Assembly (NCBI GenBank): GCA_964242415.1
Contig: CAXTAT010000037.1
Location: forward strand, 1-45,323
Reading direction: 5' to 3'
DNA length: 45,323 bases
DNA from: DASWOJ01 sp964242415
GTDB lineage: Bacteria > Pseudomonadota > Alphaproteobacteria > Acetobacterales > Acetobacteraceae
Part shown: one piece after another, positions 32,368-39,595 of the stretch
How positions within the stretch are numbered: position 1 is the stretch's first letter
Layout of the letters: every line of letters begins with the position of its first letter
Program-made: the position numbers and the translations under genes
Notes under the pieces: generated by a model
What the model saw: the letters and a program-made list of their open reading frames with translations, nothing else
What the model was told of the DNA's origin: nothing
Database searches by the model: none

Positions 32368-32676
32368 GGCCGCAAGCTGGGGGAAAAGGGTGAACGGCTG
32401 TTGAATCAGCCCTGCATCGGTGTGACGGCAACGGCAGGCGACCGAGGGTCCGCGCTGGCTGCTGATCTGCTCCCTTTCCCGGAGGCCAGCGCGATCGCCT
32501 ATGCCGTGGGGACCGCTTTTGCTCCCTCTCCCGTGGGAGAGGGCTGGGGTGAGGGGGTCTTGCCGCGCGCCGCCCGACGATGCCGTTGCAACCGGGCGGC
32601 GCGGGCCAAGAGGTCTGCGCCGCAAGACCCCCTCACCCCGGCCCTCTCCCGGAGGGAGAGGGAGCAGGACGCGGCG
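32368..32676. other. 309-bp intergenic region with an inverted repeat
   Basis: The region lies between two minus-strand genes. It holds the CCCTCTCC-type inverted repeat (32521-32665) close to the end of the amidohydrolase gene. About 150 bases remain before the transglycosylase start, where its promoter should be. I see no gene here. Confidence 0.7.
32521..32665. repeat. CCCTCTCC-type inverted repeat
   Basis: The ends are GCTCCCTCTCCC and GGAGGGAGAGGGAGC. The inner borders GAGGGGGTCTTGC and GCAAGACCCCCTC pair as well. The right arm is the same as in the copies at 21012 and 41060 apart from its flanks. It directly follows the stop of the minus-strand amidohydrolase gene. Confidence 0.9.
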
Positions 32677-33546
32677 TCAGCCGCGCATCAGTGCCGCCGC
32701 CCGAGGGGCCAGGTCCGCTACCAGCGCCGCCAGGTGCCGCTCCAGGGTGGCGAAGGCTGGGCTGCGCTCGAACCGCGCCTCGTTCATGTATAGCCCGCGC
32801 GCGATCTCGATCTGGATGGCATGGGTGCCGTCGCGCGGACGGCCATAATGCCGGGTGACGTAGCCGCCGGCATAGGGGTCGTTGCGGCGCACCTGGTAGC
32901 CGAACCCGGTCAGCACCTGCTCGATCCGCTGCGTCACCCGGGACGAGCACGTCGTGCCATGCGCGTCGCCCAGCACGAAGTCGGGCGCGATGCCGTGGCT
33001 GGCCGGACTGCTATGGGCCGGCATCGAGTGGCAATCGATCAGCAGGCAAGCTCCGAAGCGCGCCCGGGTGGCCGCCAGCAGCCCGGCCAGGGCGCAGTGA
33101 TATGGCGTCCAGCACGACTGCACCCGCTGCTCGGCGTCGGTGAAGCGCAGCTTGCGGCGGTAGATCGCCTCCCCGGACGCGACAACCCGCGCGATGGTGC
33201 CCAGTCCGGCGCCGACGCGGGCGCTGGTGGTGTTGACCCACGCTGGCAGGTCGTCGTCGAACATCGCCGGGTCCAGCTCCCACATCTCGCGGTTCGGATC
33301 GCAGTAGGCGCGGGGAAACGTTGCGGCGATCAGCGGCGCCCCATGCGCCGGCGCGGCGCCGAACAGCTCGTCCACGAAGCTGTCCTCGCTGCGCCGCAGC
33401 GCCAGGGCGTCCAGGCGCGCGGCATCGAGGAACTCCGCCGGGTAGTTGCGGCCGGAGTGCGGCGAGGCGAACACCAGCGGCGCCGTCTGCTCGGCCGGCG
33501 ACTGGATCAGGTAGGGGGGAAAAATTGCGGGAAGCGGGTGGTCCAT
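32677..33546 (-). CDS. N-formylglutamate amidohydrolase family protein
   Basis: A protein of 289 residues. The ATG at 33546 is preferred over an upstream open extension because homology begins at FPPYLIQSPAEQTAPLVFAS. The metal-binding motif SPHSGRNYP, then PRAYCDPNREMWELDP, the segment LLIDCHSMPAHSS and the late THAIQIEIARGLYMNE are typical of the family. The enzyme hydrolyses N-formyl-L-glutamate to glutamate and formate at the end of one histidine-degradation route. No hut genes are in the window, and many standalone members have unknown substrates. It is cytoplasmic by the lack of a signal peptide. Confidence 0.9.
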   Translation of the reverse strand: MDHPLPAIFPPYLIQSPAEQTAPLVFASPHSGRNYPAEFLDAARLDALALRRSEDSFVDELFGAAPAHGAPLIAATFPRAYCDPNREMWELDPAMFDDDLPAWVNTTSARVGAGLGTIARVVASGEAIYRRKLRFTDAEQRVQSCWTPYHCALAGLLAATRARFGACLLIDCHSMPAHSSPASHGIAPDFVLGDAHGTTCSSRVTQRIEQVLTGFGYQVRRNDPYAGGYVTRHYGRPRDGTHAIQIEIARGLYMNEARFERSPAFATLERHLAALVADLAPRAAALMRG

Positions 33547-33631
33547 GGCGCCATTCAACCCTTGCCGGTGCGGTCTGTCACCCGGCGCCTTGCACATGAG
33601 GGCGGGTCGGGTTTAAACCAACGCATCGGAT

Positions 33632-33706
33632 GGGCGCGTAGCTCAGCGGGAGAGCATCGCCTTGACACGGCGGGGGTCACAGGTTCAATCCCTGTCGCGC
33701 CCACCA
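33632..33706 (+). tRNA. tRNA-Val(GAC)
   Basis: A 75-nt cloverleaf. The acceptor stem GGGCGCG pairs with CGCGCCC, the discriminator is A, and CCA is encoded. The anticodon loop TTGACAC gives GAC. The D arm (GCTCAGCGGGAGAGC) and the T arm (CAGGTTCAATCCCTG) are regular. The Pho box of the pst operon begins 66 bases after it. Confidence 0.97.
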
Positions 33707-33771
33707 TCCGATTTTTGGCCGCATATGCGATATCTGTTCCGGGCTGGGTGCGCTCCCGAACGCTTCGTCGG

Positions 33772-33789
33772 CTGTCATCAAACTGTCAC
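33772..33789 (+). promoter_or_regulatory. Pho box upstream of pstS
   Basis: CTGTCATCAAACTGTCAC is two CTGTCA half-sites spaced 11 bp apart, a near-perfect match to the PhoB-binding consensus. It lies 110 bp before the pstS start. phoB is the last gene of the operon it controls, so positive autoregulation under phosphate limitation is expected. The -10 element is not clear. Confidence 0.92.
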
Positions 33790-33898
33790 AAATCTGCAAT
33801 TTTTCCGTCGCTGCTGCGGCCTACACAGCCGGCGTGCGCAGGGCAAGTCCTGCCGCTTGGCCCGGCCGGGACACGGCTGCCGGCATGATGGAGGCAAC

Positions 33899-34939
33899 AT
33901 GAAGCTCAACACCACGATGCTGGCGGGTGCGCTGGCGGGGATCACGCTTGCGGCCATGCCGGTGCGCGCGCAGGAGATCACCGGCGCCGGCGCCACCTTT
34001 CCGGCCCCGGTCTATGCCAAGTGGGGCGAGGCGGCAAAGGCCGCGACGGGTGTCGAACTGAACTACCAGGCCATCGGCTCCGGCGGCGGGCAGAACCAGA
34101 TCATCAACCGCACCGTCGATTTCGGCGCGTCCGACGCCCCGGTCGATGCCGCGCGGCTGCAATCGGGCAACCTGCTGCAGTTCCCGATGGTGATGGGTGC
34201 CGTGGTGCCGATCGTGAACCTGCCGGGCATCGGCACGAACGGGATGAAGCTGACCGGCGACCTGCTGGCCGACATCTACATGGGCAAGATCACAAAGTGG
34301 AACGACCCCAAGCTGGCGGCGCTGAACCCTGGCGTGGCGCTGCCGAACGTGGCAATCGCCCCGGTGTATCGCGCCGACGGCTCGGGCACGTCGTTCGTGT
34401 TCACGTCGTACCTGTCCGCGGCCAGCCCGGACTGGAAGAGCCAGGTCGGCGCCAACACCAGCGTCAAGTGGCCGGCCGGCGCGGGCGCCCGCGGCAATGA
34501 CGGCGTGGCGGGCACCGTGCACAACACGCGCGGCGGCATCGGCTACGTCGAGAACGCCTATGCCACGCAGAACAAGCTGACGACGACGCAGTTGAAGAAC
34601 AAGGACGGCCAGTTCGTCAGCCCGACCATGGAGGCGTTCCAGGCGGCGGCGACCAACGGCAACTGGGCCGGGGCGACGAACTTCGCCGTGAGCCTGATCG
34701 ATCAGCCCGGCGCGACAAGCTGGCCCATCGTGTCGGCCACCTTCCTGCTGGTGCCCAAGGACCCGAAGGACGCCACCCGCGCGGCCAACGTGCTGAAGTG
34801 GGTCGATTGGGACTACAACAACGGCGGCCCCATCGCGACGCAACTGGAGTACATCCCGCTGCCGAAGGCGGTGCAGGACAACGTGCGCGCGGCCTGGCGC
34901 ACGTCGATCATGGTGAACGGCCAGCCGGTTTATAAGTAG
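33899..34939 (+). CDS. pstS: phosphate ABC transporter substrate-binding protein
   Basis: A protein of 346 residues with a signal peptide (MKLNTTMLAGALAGITLAA, cleavage near VRAQ). GGAGG lies 5 bases before the ATG. Phosphate-binding segments are visible: TGAGATFPAPVYAKW, the SGGGQNQI loop, DFGASDAPV and RADGSGTSFVFTSYL. It binds inorganic phosphate in the periplasm and delivers it to PstCA. It is the first gene of the operon and lies directly behind the Pho box. A small hairpin follows in the pstS-pstC gap, compatible with higher pstS expression than the membrane components. Confidence 0.97.
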   Translation: MKLNTTMLAGALAGITLAAMPVRAQEITGAGATFPAPVYAKWGEAAKAATGVELNYQAIGSGGGQNQIINRTVDFGASDAPVDAARLQSGNLLQFPMVMGAVVPIVNLPGIGTNGMKLTGDLLADIYMGKITKWNDPKLAALNPGVALPNVAIAPVYRADGSGTSFVFTSYLSAASPDWKSQVGANTSVKWPAGAGARGNDGVAGTVHNTRGGIGYVENAYATQNKLTTTQLKNKDGQFVSPTMEAFQAAATNGNWAGATNFAVSLIDQPGATSWPIVSATFLLVPKDPKDATRAANVLKWVDWDYNNGGPIATQLEYIPLPKAVQDNVRAAWRTSIMVNGQPVYK

Positions 34940-34952
34940 GCTGCGGCTGCCT

Positions 34953-34971
34953 GTCCGGGACCGCCTCGGAC
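34953..34971 (+). other. small hairpin between pstS and pstC
   Basis: GTCCG (34953-34957) pairs with CGGAC (34967-34971) around a 9-base loop. It has no U-tract. It could act as an mRNA stabiliser or weak attenuator between pstS and the transporter genes; this is inference. Confidence 0.35.
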
Positions 34972-35009
34972 GTCCGGCCAACCTGCTGGAACAAGCCCAG
35001 GATCAATAA

Positions 35010-35978
35010 TTGTCGCAAGCCATCGACACCAGGCCAGCCACCGCACCCCGCGTTGTCCCGGCACGCAACTCCGGCGACGTCATCTTTGCCGGGGTGGCCC
35101 GCGCCTGCGGGGTGCTCGTGCTGGTGCTGCTCGGCGCCATCATCGTCTCCCTGTTCATCGGCGGCCTGCCGGCGTTCCGTGCGTTCGGCGCGTACTTCCT
35201 GGTCGATGCCGACTGGGACCCGGTGCAGAATGTGTTCGGCGGCGCGGTGCCGATCTACGGCACCGTCGTCACCTCCATCCTCGCGCTGATCATGGCGGTG
35301 CCGCTGGCGTTCGGCATCGCCTTCTTCCTGACCGAGCTGGCGCCGCAGTGGGTGCGCCGCCCGGTCGGCACCGCGGTCGAGCTGCTGGCGGCGGTGCCGT
35401 CCATCATCTACGGCATGTGGGGCTTCTTCGTCATCGTCCCCATCATGGCGCAATACGTCGAGCCCTGGGTGATCGACACGTTCGGCGACCTGCCCGTGAT
35501 CGGCTTCCTGTTCCAGGGCGCGCCGTTCGGCACCGGCATCTTCACGGCGGCGCTGATCCTGGCGATCATGATCATCCCCTTCATCGCCGCCACCATGCGC
35601 GACGTGTTCCTGACGGTGCCGCCGGTGTTCAAGGAATCCGCCTACGGGGTCGGCTGCACGACCTGGGAGGTGATGCGCTCCATCGTGCTGCCCTACACCC
35701 GGGTGTCGGTGGTGGGCGGCATCATGCTGGGGCTGGGGCGGGCGCTCGGCGAGACGATGGCGGTGACGTTCGTGATCGGCAACACCAACCGGATCACCGG
35801 CAGCCTGTTCGGGCCGGGCAACACCATCGCCTCCATCGTGGCGCTGGAGTTCCCGGAGGCGTCGGCGGGCAGCCTCAAGCTGTCGTCGCTGCTGGCGCTG
35901 GGGTTCATCCTGTTCGTCATCTCGTTCATCGTGCTGGCGATCTCGCGGACGCTGCTGCGGCCGAGGCCTCGAGCATGA
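35010..35978 (+). CDS. pstC: phosphate ABC transporter permease PstC
   Basis: A protein of 322 residues with six predicted transmembrane helices. The start is TTG at 35010 behind AGGA; no ATG occurs before the first helix. The EAA-type cytoplasmic loop is seen in ESAYGVGCTTWEVMRSIVLP, followed by GIMLGLGRALGETMAVTFV. It is one half of the inner-membrane channel, paired with PstA. The stop lies in the first unit of a 14-bp tandem repeat that leads to the pstA start. Confidence 0.95.
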   Translation: MSQAIDTRPATAPRVVPARNSGDVIFAGVARACGVLVLVLLGAIIVSLFIGGLPAFRAFGAYFLVDADWDPVQNVFGGAVPIYGTVVTSILALIMAVPLAFGIAFFLTELAPQWVRRPVGTAVELLAAVPSIIYGMWGFFVIVPIMAQYVEPWVIDTFGDLPVIGFLFQGAPFGTGIFTAALILAIMIIPFIAATMRDVFLTVPPVFKESAYGVGCTTWEVMRSIVLPYTRVSVVGGIMLGLGRALGETMAVTFVIGNTNRITGSLFGPGNTIASIVALEFPEASAGSLKLSSLLALGFILFVISFIVLAISRTLLRPRPRA

Positions 35979-36035
35979 GGCGCCGGGCATGAGAAGCTGG
36001 GCGTGAGAAGGCGGGGCATGAGGAGCCGGGCATGA
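35975..36035. repeat. 14-bp tandem repeat forming the pstC-pstA junction
   Basis: Units begin at 35975, 35989, 36003, 36018 and 36032 and read like ATGAGGCGCCGGGC (third unit begins GTG and is 15 bp). Each contains an ATGA/GTGA stop-start overlap. The first holds the pstC stop and the last is the pstA ATG. It looks like repeated duplication of an original overlapping junction. Confidence 0.9.
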
Positions 36036-36928
36036 GCACCACCACGGCTGGCCTGGAAGGGCTGGGGCAGCCGCCGCGCAACCCCGGCACCGCGCTAAGG
36101 CTGGGCCGCCGGCGGCGGCGGTCGGACCGGGTGGTGAAGGTGCTGTGCTGGACGGCGACGGCCATCGGCTTGCTGTTCCTCGCCTCGATCCTGGTCACGC
36201 TGGTGATGCGGGGGCTGGGCGGCCTGCACTGGTCGGTGCTGACGACGGTGACGAAGCCGGCGGGGTCCGGGGGGGGACTGCTGAACGCCATCGTCGGCAG
36301 CGTGATCCAGACCCTGATCGGCACCCTGATCGGCACGCCCATCGGCCTGATGGTCGGCACCTATCTTTCGGAATATGCGGCCGGGTCGCGGCTGGGCGAC
36401 GCCGTGCGCTTCGTGTCGGACGTGCTGCTGTCGGCGCCGAGCATCCTGATCGGGCTGTTCGTCTATCAGTTCGCCGTGCAGCCGTTCGGCGGCTACTCCG
36501 GCTGGGCGGGCTGCATCGCGCTGGCGATCATCGTGATCCCCATCGTGGTCCGCACGACCGAGGACATGCTGCGGCTGATCCCCACGGCGTTGCGTGAGGC
36601 CGCGGTCGCCCTGGGTGCGCCGAAGTGGAAGGCGGTCGTGTTCGTGTGCTACCGTGCCGCGTTGGACGGCATCACGACCGGCGTGCTGCTGGCCGTGGCC
36701 CGCGTCGCGGGGGAGACGGCGCCGCTGCTGTTCACGTCGCTGGGCAACCTCAACTGGTCGCTGAACTTGACGCAGCCGATCAGCAGCCTGCCGGTGACGA
36801 TCTACGCCTATGCCGGGTCGGCGTACGAGGACCAGGTTCAGTTGGCTTGGGTTGGCGCGTTGCTGATCACCGTGGGCGTGCTGGCCATCAACATCGTGGC
36901 GCGGGTCGTGCTGCGGAAGCGGAGCTAA
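36032..36928 (+). CDS. pstA: phosphate ABC transporter permease PstA
   Basis: A protein of 298 residues with six predicted helices after a basic N-terminus (LRLGRRRRRSDR). The permease loop is in REAAVALGAPKWKAVVFV, followed by RVAGETAPLLFTSLGN, both typical of PstA. It completes the channel with PstC. The chosen ATG is the last of several similar start codons in the upstream tandem repeat; the earlier ones are out of frame or stop at once. The stop overlaps the pstB ATG by one base (TAATG). Confidence 0.95.
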   Translation: MSTTTAGLEGLGQPPRNPGTALRLGRRRRRSDRVVKVLCWTATAIGLLFLASILVTLVMRGLGGLHWSVLTTVTKPAGSGGGLLNAIVGSVIQTLIGTLIGTPIGLMVGTYLSEYAAGSRLGDAVRFVSDVLLSAPSILIGLFVYQFAVQPFGGYSGWAGCIALAIIVIPIVVRTTEDMLRLIPTALREAAVALGAPKWKAVVFVCYRAALDGITTGVLLAVARVAGETAPLLFTSLGNLNWSLNLTQPISSLPVTIYAYAGSAYEDQVQLAWVGALLITVGVLAINIVARVVLRKRS

Positions 36929-37770
36929 TGGGCATGTCCGAACAGGTCAGCAGGGCGGAGCCGGCGGCCAGGCCGGGCATGGGCGGGATGCAGGCGGCCT
37001 CCGCGGCGGTGCTGAACCCGGCGCGCATCTCGATGCGGAACCTGGATTTCTACTACGGCGCCAACAAGGCGTTGAAGGGCGTCACGCTGGATCTGCCGGC
37101 CAAGCAGGTAACGGGCATGATCGGCCCCAGCGGCTGCGGCAAATCCACCCTGCTGCGGGTGCTGAACCGGATGTACGACCTGTATCCCGGGCAGCACGCC
37201 GAGGGCGAGGCGATGATGGACGGCCAGAACATCATTGCGCCGGACGTGGACCTGAACGACCTGCGCAGCCGGGTCGGCATGGTGTTCCAGAAGCCGACGC
37301 CGTTCCCGATGTCGATCTACGACAACATCGCCTTCGGCGTGAAGCTGCACGAGCGGCTGCCGCGGGCCGAGATGGACGAGCGCGTCGAGTGGTCGCTGAC
37401 CCGCGCCGCCCTGTGGGGGGAGGTGAAGGACCGGTTGGCCACCTCCGCCACGGGCCTGTCGGGCGGGCAGCAGCAGCGGCTGTGCATCGCCCGCACCATC
37501 GCGGTGCGGCCGGAGGTGATCCTGTTGGATGAGCCGACCAGCGCGCTCGACCCCATCAGCACGCTCAGGATCGAGGAGCTGATCGACGAGCTGAAGCGCG
37601 ACTTCACCATCGCCATCGTCACCCACAACATGCAGCAGGCGGCGCGGTGCGCCGACCAGGTGGCGTTTTTCTACCTTGGCGAACTGATCGAGGTCGGCCC
37701 GGCGGCGCAGATGTTCACCGCGCCGCGGCAGAAGCGCACGCAAGAGTACATCACCGGCCGGTTCGGTTAG
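36928..37770 (+). CDS. pstB: phosphate ABC transporter ATP-binding protein
   Basis: A protein of 280 residues. Walker A is GPSGCGKST (66-74), the Q loop is GMVFQKPTPFPMS, the signature is LSGGQQQRLCIAR, Walker B is VILLDEPTSALDP and the H-loop is IVTHNMQQAARC. It powers phosphate import through PstCA. About 30 extra Ala/Gly/Met-rich residues precede the usual family start, and two ATGs (36928 and 36934) are possible. It overlaps pstA by one base and phoU follows 27 bases later. Confidence 0.97.
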   Translation: MGMSEQVSRAEPAARPGMGGMQAASAAVLNPARISMRNLDFYYGANKALKGVTLDLPAKQVTGMIGPSGCGKSTLLRVLNRMYDLYPGQHAEGEAMMDGQNIIAPDVDLNDLRSRVGMVFQKPTPFPMSIYDNIAFGVKLHERLPRAEMDERVEWSLTRAALWGEVKDRLATSATGLSGGQQQRLCIARTIAVRPEVILLDEPTSALDPISTLRIEELIDELKRDFTIAIVTHNMQQAARCADQVAFFYLGELIEVGPAAQMFTAPRQKRTQEYITGRFG

Positions 37771-37797
37771 CCCGGCTTGGCAAAGGGGACGATCAAG

Positions 37798-38562
37798 ATG
37801 TCCGACGCGCAGCACATCGTCAAAAGCTACGGCCAGGAATTGCAGCGCCTGCGGGGCCTGATGACCGAGATGGGCGGCCTGGTGGAAAGCCAGGTTGCGC
37901 TCGCTACGCAGGCCATCGTCAACGGTGATGCCGACGTGGCCACCCACGCCGTCGAGCTGGACCTTGCCGTCGATGGGCTGGAACGGCAGGCCGAGCAGCT
38001 TGTGATACGCATGCTGGCCCTGCGCCAGCCGATGGCGAGCGATCTGCGGGAGATCGTGGCGGCGCTGAAGATCACCGCGGCGATGGAGCGCATCGGCGAC
38101 TACGCCAAGAACGTCGCCAAGCGCAGCATCGTGCTGGGCCAGTTCCGCCTGCCGTTCAGCCTGACGGGCCTGGCGAATATGTCGCGCCTGGTGCAGGAAA
38201 ACCTGAAGCTGGTGATCGACGCCATCGGCGAGCAGGACGCGCAGAAGGCGATCCAGGTCTGGCAATCCGATGAGGCGATCGACGACCTGTACAACTCGAT
38301 CTTCCGAGAGCTGATCACCTACATGATGGAGGACGCGCGCAGCATCACGCCCTGCACGCACCTGCTGTTCATCGCCAAGAACCTGGAGCGCATCGGCGAC
38401 CACGCGACCAACATTGCCGAGATGCTGCACTATGCCGTCACTGGCGAGGCGCTGGCGGAGGAGCGGCCGAAGGGGGGCGACAACGCCGCCTATGCCGTGG
38501 TGCGATCGGCCGCCGAACGGCCCGCTGCAGATCGGCCCGCTGCAGATTGGGGTGCCGCGTGA
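37798..38562 (+). CDS. phoU: phosphate signalling protein PhoU
   Basis: A protein of 254 residues made of two repeated three-helix bundles. The metal-site motifs of the two halves are MERIGDYAKNVAKR and LERIGDHATNIAEM. PhoU links the Pst transporter to the PhoR-PhoB pathway and keeps the regulon off when phosphate is high. The ATG at 37798 has AAAGGGGA 8 bases upstream and is preferred over a TTG at 37777. The C-terminus carries a duplicated RPAAD segment encoded by a 15-bp tandem repeat that touches the phoB start. The stop overlaps phoB (TGATG). Confidence 0.96.
   Translation: MSDAQHIVKSYGQELQRLRGLMTEMGGLVESQVALATQAIVNGDADVATHAVELDLAVDGLERQAEQLVIRMLALRQPMASDLREIVAALKITAAMERIGDYAKNVAKRSIVLGQFRLPFSLTGLANMSRLVQENLKLVIDAIGEQDAQKAIQVWQSDEAIDDLYNSIFRELITYMMEDARSITPCTHLLFIAKNLERIGDHATNIAEMLHYAVTGEALAEERPKGGDNAAYAVVRSAAERPAADRPAADWGAA
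38518..38547. repeat. 15-bp tandem repeat at the 3' end of phoU
   Basis: CGGCCCGCTGCAGAT occurs twice head to tail. It encodes the repeated Arg-Pro-Ala-Ala-Asp of the PhoU C-terminus and ends 14 bases before the phoB ATG, so it keeps the frame. Confidence 0.9.
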
Positions 38563-39278
38563 TGCTGCCCGGGCCTGCCGCGCTGTCGAAGCCGCTGGTG
38601 CTGGTGGTGGAGGACGAGGCCTCGCTCGCCACCATGCTGCGCTACAACCTGGAGAAGCAGGGCTTCCGGGTCGAGGAGGCGGTGGATGGGCAGGAGGCGC
38701 TGACCCGCATCGCCGAGGCCGTGCCCGACATCGTGCTGCTGGACTGGATGCTGCCGGTGATGTCCGGGATCGAGGTCTGCCGGCAAATCCGCCGCCGCCC
38801 GGCGACGCGCGACCTGCCGGTGATCATGGTCACGGCGCGGACCGAAGACCAGGACGCGGTGCGCGGGCTGAACACCGGGGCGGACGACTACATCACCAAG
38901 CCGTTCAGCATGGATGCGCTGCTGGCGCGGATGCGGGCGCTGCTGCGGCGGTCGGGCGCGGTGCCGGTGCGCGGGCAGCACGTGTTCCACGACATCACGA
39001 TGGACCTGACGGCGCACCGGGTGCAGCGCAATGGGCGGTCGATCCACCTCGGCCCCACCGAGTTCCGGCTGCTGGAGTTCCTGATGCAGCACCCGCGCCG
39101 GGTGTTCTCGCGGGAGGAACTGCTCAACTCGGTATGGGGGCCTGATATCCACGTCGAGCCGCGGACGGTGGACGTGCACATCCGGCGGCTGCGCAAGAGC
39201 ATCAACGGCGAGGGCGAGCTGGACGTGGTGCGGACGGTGCGGGCGGCGGGTTACGCCCTGGATACCGAGCCGGCCTGA
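38562..39278 (+). CDS. phoB: phosphate regulon response regulator PhoB
   Basis: A protein of 238 residues. The receiver has the acidic pair (VVEDEASL), D61 (IVLLDWMLPVMSG), Thr (IMVTARTE) and Lys (YITKPFS). The winged-helix domain (about 140-235) includes LGPTEFRLLEFLMQHPRRVF and VDVHIRRLRKSINGEG, very close to PhoB. It activates Pho-box promoters, including the one before pstS. The ATG at 38562 overlaps the phoU stop; a TTG five codons upstream lies in the repeat and is less likely. phoR is not in the window, so the cognate kinase must be encoded elsewhere. Confidence 0.95.
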   Translation: MLPGPAALSKPLVLVVEDEASLATMLRYNLEKQGFRVEEAVDGQEALTRIAEAVPDIVLLDWMLPVMSGIEVCRQIRRRPATRDLPVIMVTARTEDQDAVRGLNTGADDYITKPFSMDALLARMRALLRRSGAVPVRGQHVFHDITMDLTAHRVQRNGRSIHLGPTEFRLLEFLMQHPRRVFSREELLNSVWGPDIHVEPRTVDVHIRRLRKSINGEGELDVVRTVRAAGYALDTEPA

Positions 39279-39595
39279 CGCTCCTCTAACCACATCCGTC
39301 GCTGCAAGGGGCGGTCGCGATGCTGCTCCCTCTCCCTCCGGGAGAGGGCCGGGGTGAGGGAAGCCAGAAGCGCCTAGCTTGCCCGCTGGAGGACGAAAGC
39401 CGCTCTCAATCCGGCGGAATGCGGCCCTTGCGGCCTCCCTCACCCCAGCCCTCTCCCGGAGGGAGAGGGGGTCAGCTCGGCTTCCATGTCACTTGCGTTC
39501 TACCTGGCAGTTGGCGGCGCCACTCGACCATCCTGGAAGCTCAGCCCATAATCCCAATCTGCACCAAACCCATCTGCACCGAACGAGGACGCCCG
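39279..39595. other. 317-bp intergenic region with an inverted repeat
   Basis: The region lies between phoB and the aldehyde dehydrogenase gene. It holds the CCCTCTCC-type repeat at 39326-39471. About 120 bases follow in which the dehydrogenase promoter should lie; a short duplication of ATCTGCACC is visible near 39560-39580. No gene is seen. Confidence 0.7.
39326..39471. repeat. CCCTCTCC-type inverted repeat downstream of phoB
   Basis: The ends are CTCCCTCTCCCTCCGGGAG and TCTCCCGGAGGGAGAGGGG; the inner borders are CCGGGGTGAGGGAAGC and GCCTCCCTCACCCCAG. It may end the pst-phoB transcript. Confidence 0.9.

Noticed and set aside
35975..36035. CRISPR-like array at the pstC-pstA junction
   Set aside because: Units are contiguous 14-15 bp repeats without spacers and no cas genes are present.
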